From the NCBI RefSeq assembly GCF_023278365.1, contig NZ_CP075338.1, positions 2,480,001-2,544,000 of the forward strand: DNA of 64,000 nt, written 5' to 3'. This DNA is from Epilithonimonas zeae. Its GTDB lineage: Bacteria; Bacteroidota; Bacteroidia; Flavobacteriales; Weeksellaceae. The first letter of the stretch is position 1, and each line of letters opens with the position of its first letter. Below the pieces are notes generated by a model. That model was not told the DNA's origin. It did no database searches and saw only the letters and a list, made by a program, of their open reading frames with translations. Made by a program: the position numbers and the translations under genes. Below, piece after piece: positions 1 through 7,402 of this stretch.

Positions 1-2
1 TG

Positions 3-329
3 ATTGAAAATAACTGGAGAAGGATGGGAAATCCTTATCTCAGTATTATATCTTGTAATAAAATAATCCCGAAAGCCAATATTGTCGCTATAATAGCTAG
101 TGTACGAAGTAAGTTGTTAGATTTTATGCTTTCATTAGAAAATGAATTTGGTGAAAATACAGAAATAAAAGATTTAAAAACTAAAAATCCAGAGATTACT
201 AATATTATGCATCAAACTATTATTAATAATAATGGCGATGGAAATTCGATAAATACAGGTAATGAGAATTCATTATCAAACAATTCTGAAGTTGCCAAAT
301 CTACCCAAAATACAGATTTTAAATTATAA
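3..329 (+). CDS. AbiTii-like protein, 3' part (5' end outside window)
   Basis: The reading frame is open from the left edge (the codons before the ATG at 24 also encode I-E-N-N-W-R-R), so this is probably the C-terminal part of a longer protein. A segment of the type VRSKLLDFMLSLENEFGE is followed by a polar tail rich in Asn and Gly (NNNGDGNSINTGN). That layout resembles the C-terminal part of AbiTii-domain proteins, which are linked to abortive infection. It lies just upstream of an ABC-3C conflict operon, which fits a defence role. The function is inferred. It could equally be an unrelated small island protein that starts at 24. Confidence 0.5.
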   Translation: MENNWRRMGNPYLSIISCNKIIPKANIVAIIASVRSKLLDFMLSLENEFGENTEIKDLKTKNPEITNIMHQTIINNNGDGNSINTGNENSLSNNSEVAKSTQNTDFKL

Positions 330-443
330 TTGTAGTAAAAGAAAACCAACATTAGTACTTTTAAGTTATTTTTGTGGATTCAAAAAAATATTTTTGAATT
401 TTAGACCTTTCTTTTTAACTTGAGATAATGCCTTAAATTAAAT

Positions 444-1265
444 ATGGCAACAAATAAAGCAAGAAACTATTCACTTTTAACAATCAAAAGGCTTTATGCA
501 ATGTCTGGAAACCATTGCGCTTTTCCAGATTGTACACAAACATTTTTGAATGTTGATGACGAGACAAATGTTTCTAATATTTGCCATATTGAAGCTGCCG
601 AACAAGGCGGTCAAAGATATAATCCTAATTCTGATGATGAATATCGAAAGAGCTTTGAAAATCTAATTTTATTATGTCCAAACCATCATAAGGTAACCGA
701 TAACATCACTGTCTATACAGTGGAAGCTCTTAAAGAGATGAAAAGGTTGCACGAAGCAAAGTTTTTGCAAATTGCTACAGGGCAAAATATAATTACAAAA
801 AATCCGTCCGCCCTCAACATTGTTATTGGAAGTTTAGGAAGTAGTATTTTTGGCGGAGGTAATATCAATGAGCCATTATCCGCTCCAGACCCAGAGGAAA
901 AAATTCTTTATAACAACGTTGTCCAGTATAAATCAATAATTGAAGAGTATAGGGTTTATCAAGGTCGACTAAGCAAAGTTTATGAAGAAATTGAAAAGCA
1001 AGGCTCCACCAAAAAAGAATTTGTTTTACTTAACATAAGAACCGCCTATCTTCAAGAAAAAAAGAAGTACAATGGAATCGAAGAAATTAGAGCGAATGCA
1101 GATAATATTATAGAGAGTGTAGAAACTAAACTTTGGGATATAATTGAGAACAGTAGTAACCCGAATACCCATTTGCCTATTGAAGCCATACAAATTAGTT
1201 TGTATGTTGTTTTGGTAGATGCCTTTATGAGATGTAGTATTTTAGAAGAACCTCCGAAACAATGA
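444..1265 (+). CDS. HNH nuclease effector of an ABC-three-component (ABC-3C) system
   Basis: 273 residues. The N-terminal third is an HNH/zinc-finger nuclease fold: Cys25 and Cys30 (CAFPDC), then CHIEAA with His48, then NLILLCPNHHK with Asn73, Cys78 and His81/His82. The remainder is helical and charged, and probably contacts the middle component. The stop overlaps the next start by 4 nt, and the third gene encodes an ABC ATPase. In ABC-3C systems an effector, a small middle component and a DUF2326-type ATPase are co-encoded and thought to act against invaders such as phages. The role is inferred from this order and the motifs; the substrate (DNA or RNA) is unknown. Confidence 0.75.
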   Translation: MATNKARNYSLLTIKRLYAMSGNHCAFPDCTQTFLNVDDETNVSNICHIEAAEQGGQRYNPNSDDEYRKSFENLILLCPNHHKVTDNITVYTVEALKEMKRLHEAKFLQIATGQNIITKNPSALNIVIGSLGSSIFGGGNINEPLSAPDPEEKILYNNVVQYKSIIEEYRVYQGRLSKVYEEIEKQGSTKKEFVLLNIRTAYLQEKKKYNGIEEIRANADNIIESVETKLWDIIENSSNPNTHLPIEAIQISLYVVLVDAFMRCSILEEPPKQ

Positions 1266-1495
1266 TAGTTAATAAAAATACAAGCCCTGAAAGAGATTTG
1301 TACTATTTGGGAGGAAAAGTTATAGAAATTTTAGACCTTTCAAGTAATACGGAGTTTGACTACTTTGAGTTATATGCCGATTTGAGCAGAAACCAAAGTA
1401 TTTCAATAAATTTATTTTCATTGGTATTAGATTGGTTGTTCATATTAGGAGTTATTAAAAAAGGTAATAAAGGATTATTGGAAAAATGTTTTTAA
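1262..1495 (+). CDS. ABC-3C middle component (small)
   Basis: 77 residues with no catalytic motif. Its start overlaps the stop of the HNH gene, and its 3' end overlaps the start of the ATPase gene by 10 nt, so the three are translationally coupled. Size, position and a winged-helix-like pattern (helices, then LVLDWLFILGVIKKGNKGLLEKCF) match the middle components of ABC-3C systems, which bridge effector and ATPase. The assignment rests mainly on gene order. Confidence 0.65.
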   Translation: MIVNKNTSPERDLYYLGGKVIEILDLSSNTEFDYFELYADLSRNQSISINLFSLVLDWLFILGVIKKGNKGLLEKCF

Positions 1496-3183
1496 AACGA
1501 TTAATCATAGAAAACAAAACAGGGGTCATTCGAGATATTCTTTTTAAAAAAGGAATCAATCTCATTGTGGATGAAACTCCTGAGAATCAAACCCAACAAA
1601 CGACAGGTAATAATGTTGGAAAGACAACAGTGTTGCGGTTGATTGACTATTGTCTAGGTTCAAAAGGAGAAAGTATCTACAAAGACACTGAATTTTCCAA
1701 CCAGCCTAATACTACCATTCAAAACTTTTTGATTGATACAGAAGTTTTGATTACCCTTGAATTAATTGAAGACATAGAGGATGAGAATAGTGAGAAAATT
1801 GTTATTCAAAGGAATTTTTTAGATAGAAAGAAAAAAATTCTTAAAATAAATAATGAAGACATCCTAGCTAAAGATTTTGACTTTGAACTAAAAAAAGCTA
1901 TATATAAAACAAAGGTTGACAAGCCAACTTTCAGACAAATAATTTCAAAGAACATTAGAATTGACAAAGATAGAATGAACAACATTGTCAAAGTTCTTGG
2001 AACGTTTGTAAGCAACGAAGTGTATGAAGCATTATTTTTATTTTGGCTGGGAATAAACACAGATAAGGCAGAAGACAAACGCAATCTTACCGATGAAAGG
2101 AGACGAGAAATTACTTTCCGTAGAAGATTAAAAAAAGAAGGAGAACTTCCTTTAATTGAGCAAAAATTGGCTTTTCATTATGATAAAATACAAGAACTTG
2201 AGGAGCAAAAGAAAAACTTTAATCTCAATGAGAATTATAATGAAGACATTGAGAAGCTCAATCAAGTTAAGTATAATCTGAATCGGACTTCATCAGGAAT
2301 AAGTCAATTAGAAATGCGAAAAGACTTAATACTTGAAAGCAAAATCGATTTAGAGCAAGAGTACACAAACATCAATACAAGTCAGATAGAAAATTTATAT
2401 GAGAGAGCAAATGCTTTAATTCCTAATATTCAAGTTACTTTTGAAGAGACACTAAAATTTCACAATGATTTGATTTCTGAAAAGCTAGATTACATTACAA
2501 AAGAACTGCCTGAATTGGAACAAAAGCTACAATTACTAAGAGCAGACTTAAATAAATTACGTAATCAAGAATATGAATTAACCGCTATAATTCAAAAATC
2601 TGGGATTGCTGAAGATTTAGAAAAAATTGTTACAGAACTGAACAAACAGTTTGAACGTAAAGGTAATTTAGAAGAGCAAAAAAGATTTTGGGAAGCTTCA
2701 AATGAAAAGTTAGAAAGAATTAGCAATGAATTAAATTTGATTAACGATGATATTACGTCCAATGATGATTTAATTAAAAGTAGAGTTACCCAATTCAACA
2801 GATACTTCACTAAAATGTCAGAAGTACTCTATGATGAAAATTATATTCTTACGCCAATCAAAAAGCAAGTAGGTTATGACTTAATCGTCACCAACATCGA
2901 AGGAAATCCAAGTACAGGGAAGAAAAAAGGACAAATTGCTGCTTTTGATCTTGCATATATACAGTTTGCTGATAATTTAGATATTCGCTGTCTCCATTTT
3001 ATATTACACGATCAATTGGAGAACATTCACGACAACCAGCTAAACACATTAGTTGATGTAGCAAACAATATTAACGGACAGTATATTGTTCCAATTTTGA
3101 GAGATAAGATTCCAGTAAATATAAATATCAGCCAATATGAAATATTGTCTTTATCTCAAGACAATAAACTTTTTAAAATTTGA
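1486..3183 (+). CDS. ABC-3C system ATPase (DUF2326-type, SMC/Rad50-like)
   Basis: 565 residues. A Walker A motif is seen at residues 41-48 (GNNVGKTT), after the N-terminal strand pair. A long charged coiled coil occupies about residues 190-420. The C-terminal head (KKKGQIAAFDLAYIQFADN, then a hydrophobic strand ending in HDQLEN) resembles the Walker B and DUF2326 region. The layout is that of a compact Rad50/SMC-like ATPase. It is the last gene of a tightly overlapping three-gene operon and is followed by a strong hairpin terminator. It is thought to sense the trigger and license the HNH effector; that mechanism is family-level inference. Confidence 0.75.
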   Translation: MFLKRLIIENKTGVIRDILFKKGINLIVDETPENQTQQTTGNNVGKTTVLRLIDYCLGSKGESIYKDTEFSNQPNTTIQNFLIDTEVLITLELIEDIEDENSEKIVIQRNFLDRKKKILKINNEDILAKDFDFELKKAIYKTKVDKPTFRQIISKNIRIDKDRMNNIVKVLGTFVSNEVYEALFLFWLGINTDKAEDKRNLTDERRREITFRRRLKKEGELPLIEQKLAFHYDKIQELEEQKKNFNLNENYNEDIEKLNQVKYNLNRTSSGISQLEMRKDLILESKIDLEQEYTNINTSQIENLYERANALIPNIQVTFEETLKFHNDLISEKLDYITKELPELEQKLQLLRADLNKLRNQEYELTAIIQKSGIAEDLEKIVTELNKQFERKGNLEEQKRFWEASNEKLERISNELNLINDDITSNDDLIKSRVTQFNRYFTKMSEVLYDENYILTPIKKQVGYDLIVTNIEGNPSTGKKKGQIAAFDLAYIQFADNLDIRCLHFILHDQLENIHDNQLNTLVDVANNINGQYIVPILRDKIPVNINISQYEILSLSQDNKLFKI

Positions 3184-3206
3184 CTTTTAGTCTAAACACT
3201 TAGCAT

Positions 3207-3241
3207 AAGACTGCCTCTATGAAGAGGACAGTCTTTTTTTT
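3207..3241 (+). terminator. Rho-independent terminator of the ABC-3C operon
   Basis: The arms AAGACTGCCTCT (3207-3218) and AGAGG-a-CAGTCTT (3223-3235) form a long stem with one bulged A and a 4-nt loop, followed by a run of eight T. It sits 23 nt after the ATPase stop. Confidence 0.85.
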
Positions 3242-3284
3242 GCAAAAACCCTAAAAATACATTCATATGAAATAAAATATAATT

Positions 3285-3318
3285 TTTGTTACATATTAAT
3301 GTAAAATTTATATATTTG
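3285..3318 (+). promoter_or_regulatory. Bacteroidota-type promoter for the MerR-like gene
   Basis: TTTG at 3285-3288 and TATATTTG (TAnnTTTG) at 3311-3318 are separated by 22 nt, close to the flavobacterial -33/-7 consensus. The -7 box ends 14 nt before the ATG at 3333, so the leader would be very short. Confidence 0.55.
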
Positions 3319-3332
3319 TAAAAATATTGATT

Positions 3333-4130
3333 ATGGGATTAGATATTGAAAAAGCAAGAAAACAGCAAGAAAGCCTAAGTGACAAAGCATTGCTAGATGT
3401 TTACGGAGATTTACCATTAGAACTTATCCACTTCTTGAAAAATGATGTTTTAAACTATTGCTTGCAAGAATATAAAACAGGAATTAAGCTAGAACATCCT
3501 GCAAGAATAGTGAATAGCTGGTTAGCACAAGATGTCATTAAAATACAAGAAGGAGACAAGGGTAAAATAAGAAGGTACAACAGACTAGAGAACATTTGGC
3601 TTAATATAGTTTTTGAAGCTCGCAAGTTTGGAATCCCAATAGACACCCTAAAAGATGCCAGAAAGACTTTGTTAGAATCCTCAATCAAAGATTTTTCGTT
3701 ATTCAAATTAGAGGTTATTAAAACTCTGCTTGCAATGCCACAAATCTTATACATTCCCATTGAAGGCAGTGCAAAACTATATTCATTTGAGGCATATATG
3801 GAGTGGTTTCCAAAGGGGAAATTTCCTGTTCACGCTATTTTTAAGCTGGAGGACTACATCGCATTAGAGTATCCAAACAATGCCCTCTCATCGGATTTTA
3901 AAATTCATAATCCGTTAGAGGATAAAAACAAAATGCTTTTGCTTTACTTTCTCAAAACAGGAGATTATCAGCATCTCAAATTTCATCTGAAAGAAGGAGA
4001 TATAAGATTTATCGAAACCTCTCAAAGTTTACTCCAAAACGAAGAGGTAATGCAATCAATTACTAACTGGGATTTTCAAAAAATTGATATAGCAATAAAT
4101 GATGAGTTGGAGACAAGTATAAAACTTTAA
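3333..4130 (+). CDS. MerR-like helix-turn-helix protein of the island
   Basis: 265 residues from the ATG at 3333; a TTG two codons upstream is less likely because it would fall at the transcription start. Residues of about 55-115 (PARIVNSWLAQDVIKIQ, then KIRRYNRLENIWLNI, then ARKFGIPIDTLKDARKTLL) follow the MerR pattern of a helix-turn-helix, an R-Y wing, and helices with a G-I-x-I-D-x-L turn. The C-terminal half is not recognised. It lies directly upstream of a 58-residue ORF and the serine recombinase, so it may control excision or integration, or act as a directionality factor. Function is inferred from position. Confidence 0.6.
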   Translation: MGLDIEKARKQQESLSDKALLDVYGDLPLELIHFLKNDVLNYCLQEYKTGIKLEHPARIVNSWLAQDVIKIQEGDKGKIRRYNRLENIWLNIVFEARKFGIPIDTLKDARKTLLESSIKDFSLFKLEVIKTLLAMPQILYIPIEGSAKLYSFEAYMEWFPKGKFPVHAIFKLEDYIALEYPNNALSSDFKIHNPLEDKNKMLLLYFLKTGDYQHLKFHLKEGDIRFIETSQSLLQNEEVMQSITNWDFQKIDIAINDELETSIKL

Positions 4131-4133
4131 GCT

Positions 4134-4310
4134 ATGGTCACGAAAGAGAAAGCCAGAAAAATTCTCAAAGCCGAAGGAGAGAACTTCTCTGATGATGAGA
4201 TTGAAAAAATTCTTTGCGAACTCCAAAGACAGGCAAAAATAGTTATCAAAGAGTTTAATACTAATTCTGTAAAAACCAAAGTGAAAGATGGAGACGAAAA
4301 AAAAATATAA
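4134..4310 (+). CDS. Small 58-residue protein overlapping the recombinase start
   Basis: The ATG at 4134 starts 3 nt after the previous stop. The frame runs 58 codons and overlaps the recombinase start by 23 nt. The product is charged and helical (MVTKEKARKILKAEG, then FSDDEIEKILCEL). There is no signal peptide and no recognised domain. The tight spacing on both sides supports a real, translationally coupled gene. It could be a small accessory factor for the recombinase. Function unknown. Confidence 0.6.
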   Translation: MVTKEKARKILKAEGENFSDDEIEKILCELQRQAKIVIKEFNTNSVKTKVKDGDEKKI

Positions 4311-6015
4311 AACAGCTGTAGGTTATTTACGTGTAAGTTCCGCTAGCCAAAAAGATGGCACATCACTTGAAAGCCAAAAAGAAAGTATCAAAAATTTTTG
4401 TTTAAATAATAATATTATTCTTTTAGATACTTATGTTGATGTTTATTCTGGCAAAAATTTTAATAGACCTGAATTTGAAAAAGCACATAAATATTTGAAA
4501 GAAAACAGAGGGGATATTGACCTTTTTTTAACCAAGAAAGCCGATAGATTTACAAGAGGGGTTAAAACTGGTATTGAAGGTTATGAAGACATTCGGGAAT
4601 TAGGCATTGAAGTAAATTTTGTTGATGAATGGATTAATGATATTGATTCCGCACAAGGTCAGATGATAATGCATTTGAAATTTACGTTCGCAGAATATGA
4701 AAGAGCTACTATTAATGAAAGAGCTAGGCTTGGAGAGAATAGGGCAATGAAAAGTGGAAGATACATTAAAAATCCTCCTAATGGTTACAAGTGGGGAAAA
4801 GTCAATGAAAATGGCATTTTAAAAAAAGGGATAGTACCAAATGAGAAAGCACCATTAATAAAAGAATTATTTGAAGATTACGCCACTGGTCTATTTACAC
4901 AGGCAGAGTTAGTTAAAAAATACAAAGCAAAAGGACTAAATATTTCTGAATCATCTTTAAGCATAACGTTGAGTAATATTTTATACGCAGGTTATATCGA
5001 CCTTAAAAAGCATAAAATATCTCCTTACAACCTGCAAAAAGGCTTTCATGAAGCAATAATTTCAGAAGAATTATTTTACACAGTACAGGACATCAAAAAC
5101 GGTAGAAATAGGATGGTAAAAAAAATCAGACCTAAGAATCCCGATTTTCCTTTAAGCGGGTTTTTGTTGTGTGCTAGTTGTGGTAGTCCACTCTATGGAA
5201 GTACCGGCAACAATGGAAAGCAAAAGAAGACATTTCATTCTTCATACAGATGTTCAAAAAATTGTGGAGAAAAATACAACCCTGAAACTATTCACGAAGA
5301 GCTATACAGAGTTCTTTCCAAAGCTAAACCTTCAAAGGGCATTCTAAAACTATTTGAAGAGGTTCTGATTGATGAATACCAAGAAACCCTTCAAGAAAGC
5401 ATTAAGCTATCCAAAAGTATAGATGAAAAAATAAACCAAATAGAAAAAGACCAAATTGCACTTGTAAATAAGAATATAAGTGGAATTATAGATGATAGTA
5501 TGTATTTAAAAATGTCGGAAATAAAAAAGTCAGAGCTGATAGAGTTGAAATTAAGAAAAAACGAATACAGTAGCTACAACGATGACTTGAATAAGTTTCT
5601 GTCATTCGGACTTACGGTAATATCTAACCTTGATGATTTTTATAAAAATGCTACCGTAGAAACAAAAGTTCTTTTATTGGGTTCGTACTTCACAGAAAAA
5701 TTAATTTTTGAAAAAAATAAATTCCGAACCCTTCCTTTCAATGAAGCAATCTCATTACTTTGTAGGTATAATCGGGATTTCCAGAGGTTAAAAAAAGAAA
5801 CGGGAGCTGATTCTTCAATCAACTCCCGTTATGTACCCCAGACGGGACTTGAACCCGTACGTCCTTGCGGACACAGGATTTTAAGTCCTGCGTGTCTACC
5901 AGTTCCACCACCAGGGCGACGGTGGAGCGAAAAACGGGACTCGAACCCGCGACCCCAACCTTGGCAAGGTTGTGCTCTACCAGCTGAGCTATTTTCGCAT
6001 AAAAAAAATTCCTAA
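4288..6015 (+). CDS. Large serine recombinase (site-specific integrase)
   Basis: The N-terminal resolvase domain starts with GYLRVSSASQ (catalytic Ser17) and includes KKADRFTRG and RATINERARLGENRAM. A recombinase domain follows. A zinc ribbon lies at about residues 295-335 (CASCGSPLYG, then YRCSKNCG), then a coiled-coil stretch. The conserved part ends near RYNRDFQRLKK. The last 60 or so residues of the frame are encoded by a terminator hairpin and the antisense of two tRNA genes, so the nominal stop at 6015 is probably an accident of integration. This enzyme most likely inserted the island next to tRNA-Leu. The true functional C-terminus cannot be fixed from this window. Confidence 0.85.
   Translation: METKKKYKTAVGYLRVSSASQKDGTSLESQKESIKNFCLNNNIILLDTYVDVYSGKNFNRPEFEKAHKYLKENRGDIDLFLTKKADRFTRGVKTGIEGYEDIRELGIEVNFVDEWINDIDSAQGQMIMHLKFTFAEYERATINERARLGENRAMKSGRYIKNPPNGYKWGKVNENGILKKGIVPNEKAPLIKELFEDYATGLFTQAELVKKYKAKGLNISESSLSITLSNILYAGYIDLKKHKISPYNLQKGFHEAIISEELFYTVQDIKNGRNRMVKKIRPKNPDFPLSGFLLCASCGSPLYGSTGNNGKQKKTFHSSYRCSKNCGEKYNPETIHEELYRVLSKAKPSKGILKLFEEVLIDEYQETLQESIKLSKSIDEKINQIEKDQIALVNKNISGIIDDSMYLKMSEIKKSELIELKLRKNEYSSYNDDLNKFLSFGLTVISNLDDFYKNATVETKVLLLGSYFTEKLIFEKNKFRTLPFNEAISLLCRYNRDFQRLKKETGADSSINSRYVPQTGLEPVRPCGHRILSPACLPVPPPGRRWSEKRDSNPRPQPWQGCALPAELFSHKKNS
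5790..5830 (-). terminator. Terminator of the tRNA operon, inside the recombinase frame
   Basis: The arms AACGGGAG (5799-5806) and CTCCCGTT (5823-5830) are extended by an inner TGATT/AATCA stem. Read on the minus strand it is followed by a T-rich tract (TTTCTTTTTTT). It lies 3 nt beyond the 3' end of tRNA-Leu(UAA), so it would terminate the tRNA transcript, yet it is also translated in the recombinase frame. Confidence 0.8.
5834..5917 (-). tRNA. tRNA-Leu (anticodon UAA)
   Basis: 84 nt. The anticodon loop is CTTAAAA on the stem CAGGA/TCCTG. There is a long variable arm (TGTCCGCAAGGACG) and a T arm ACGGG-TTCAAGT-CCCGT. The acceptor strands GCCCTGG and CTGGGGT pair only with three wobbles (1-72, 5-68, 6-67), which is unusual. 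CCA is not encoded. It is the last of three co-oriented tRNA genes and abuts the integrated island at its 3' end. Confidence 0.93.
5923..5998 (-). tRNA. tRNA-Gly (anticodon GCC)
   Basis: Acceptor GCGAAAA pairs with TTTTCGC. The D arm is AGCTC-AGCTGGTA-GAGC, the anticodon stem-loop CAACC-TTGCCAA-GGTTG, and the T arm CGGG-TTCGAGT-CCCG. TCCA follows the acceptor, so CCA is encoded (mature part without CCA is 5926-5998). Second gene of the tRNA operon. Confidence 0.95.
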
Positions 6016-6037
6016 TTGCTTAGAAATTCTTTCTTTG

Positions 6038-6119
6038 TGCGGATGAAGGGACTCGAACCCCCACGCCGTGAAGCACCAGATCCTAAGTCTGGCGTGGCTA
6101 CCAATTACACCACATCCGC
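6038..6119 (-). tRNA. tRNA-Leu (anticodon UAG)
   Basis: 82 nt. The acceptor strands GCGGATG and CATCCGC pair perfectly. The anticodon stem-loop is CCAGA-CTTAGGA-TCTGG, the variable arm is long, and the T loop is TTCGAGT. First gene of the tRNA operon, just downstream of a good promoter. Confidence 0.95.
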
Positions 6120-6159
6120 ATTATTTTTAAGAACTCCTTTTCTTTCGTTTTGGTGAGTG

Positions 6160-6191
6160 CAAATATATAACTCTTTTGTATTCTCTCCAAA
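6160..6191 (-). promoter_or_regulatory. Promoter of the tRNA operon
   Basis: On the minus strand, TTTG (6191-6188) and TATATTTG (6167-6160) are separated by 20 nt, a near-perfect flavobacterial -33/-7 pair, about 40 nt upstream of tRNA-Leu(UAG). Confidence 0.75.
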
Positions 6192-6288
6192 ATAAATTCA
6201 ACATTTTTTAAAAGTTTTTTGATCACCCGTTTTTTCAATAACATCAATACTTTTTATTACCTTTACACACTTAAAACATTTTCGAGAT

Positions 6289-6669
6289 ATGGAATTAACA
6301 GGAACGATAAAGAAAATTTCTGATTTACAAACTTTTAACAGTGGATTTCAAAAGAAAGAATTGGTTCTTTTGACAGAAGAGCAGTATCCACAACCCATTA
6401 ATATTGAATTTTTATCAGAAAAAGTTGACTTACTGAATACATATAAAGTAGGTGACAAAGTAAAAGTTCATATCAATATCAGAGGTAGAGAATGGACAAG
6501 TCCACAGGGTGACGTAAAATATTTTAACTCTATCACAGCTTGGAGAATGGAAAAAGATGGTTCCAGCGATTTTAATGAACCGACTGAAGCTACGCCTTCT
6601 CAAAATTCACCTGCAACAGAAAACAAAAATGTTTTTGCTGAGGATGAAGATGATGATTTGCCTTTCTAA
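6289..6669 (+). CDS. DUF3127 OB-fold protein with SSB-like acidic tail
   Basis: 126 residues. The N-terminal about 95 residues match the DUF3127 family of single-stranded-DNA-binding-like OB-fold proteins (MELTGTIKKI at the start, EWTSPQGDVKYFNSITAWR near the end of the fold). A disordered linker leads to a tail ending EDEDDDLPF, the same chemistry as the C-terminal peptide by which bacterial SSB recruits repair proteins. This suggests a role at single-stranded DNA. It is a single-gene unit with its own terminator. The family is well supported; the function is inferred. Confidence 0.85.
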   Translation: MELTGTIKKISDLQTFNSGFQKKELVLLTEEQYPQPINIEFLSEKVDLLNTYKVGDKVKVHINIRGREWTSPQGDVKYFNSITAWRMEKDGSSDFNEPTEATPSQNSPATENKNVFAEDEDDDLPF

Positions 6670-6698
6670 ATATTAATAGAATAATATCACATAGATCT

Positions 6699-6736
6699 CC
6701 CTGCATTTTAAAATAAAGTGCAGGGATTATTTTTTA
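6699..6736 (+). terminator. Terminator after the DUF3127 gene
   Basis: CCCTGCA (6699-6705) and TGCAGGG (6719-6725) form the stem, followed by ATTATTTTTT. Confidence 0.8.
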
Positions 6737-6754
6737 TAAACCCAAAATCATCCA

Positions 6755-7402
6755 ATGCTTAGACTTGATCCTAACGATATTTCTTTTCCAGATCCGGAAC
6801 ATTATGATTCGGAGGATGGATTGATGGCTTTCGGAGGCGATTTGAGACCAGAACGACTTTGGTTTGCTTATCAAATTGGATTATTTCCTTGGTATAATGA
6901 AGGTGAAGAAATCCTTTGGTGGTGTCCCGATCCAAGGTTTGTTCTTTTCCCGAATGAGATTAAAATTTCAAAATCAATGAGAAAAATTCTGCGAGATGAG
7001 ATTTTTGAATTTACTGAAAACCATTGTTTCGAAGAAGTGATGAGAAATTGCAAAACTTTGGAAAGAAAAGGCCAGGATGGGACCTGGATTAATGAAGAAC
7101 TCATCGCATCTTTTGTAAAACTTCACAATTACGGGAAAGCTAAAAGTTTTGAAGTCTGGCAAAACGGCGAGTTGGTTGGTGGATTTTATGGAATTTTAGT
7201 CGGAAATGTTTTCTGTGGCGAAAGTATGTTTTCCAAAGTTTCTAACGCTTCCAAAGCCGGATTTATCCATTTCACGGCCAAATATCAACTCCAATGGGAA
7301 CTCATCGATTGTCAAATCCACTCTGAACATCTGGAAAGTCTGGGCGCAAAAATGATTCCGAAAATCGATTATTTAAACATCTTAAAACAACAAAAACCTT
7401 GA
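6755..7402 (+). CDS. aat: Leucyl/phenylalanyl-tRNA--protein transferase
   Basis: 215 residues, normal family length. Signature blocks are visible: FPDPEHYDSEDGLMAFGGDL, then GLFPWYNEGEEILWWCPDPR, then GTWINEELIASFVKLH, then GNVFCGESMFS and SKAGFIHF. Aat transfers Leu or Phe from tRNA to N-terminal Arg or Lys of proteins, marking them for ClpAP through the N-degron pathway in the cytoplasm. The stop overlaps the TTG start of the downstream transporter, indicating an operon. Confidence 0.96.
   Translation: MLRLDPNDISFPDPEHYDSEDGLMAFGGDLRPERLWFAYQIGLFPWYNEGEEILWWCPDPRFVLFPNEIKISKSMRKILRDEIFEFTENHCFEEVMRNCKTLERKGQDGTWINEELIASFVKLHNYGKAKSFEVWQNGELVGGFYGILVGNVFCGESMFSKVSNASKAGFIHFTAKYQLQWELIDCQIHSEHLESLGAKMIPKIDYLNILKQQKP

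Noticed and set aside
375-396. Promoter for the ABC-3C operon (TTTG at 371, TATTTTTG at 389)
   Set aside because: The two boxes are only 14 nt apart, too short for the usual spacing; not called.
5831-6015. Apparent C-terminal 60 residues of the serine recombinase
   Set aside because: The codons are the antisense of tRNA-Leu(UAA) and tRNA-Gly(GCC), so they do not reflect recombinase conservation.
6218-6265. Promoter of the DUF3127 gene (TTTG at 6218, TACCTTTA at 6258)
   Set aside because: Spacing of 36 nt is too long and the -7 box is imperfect.
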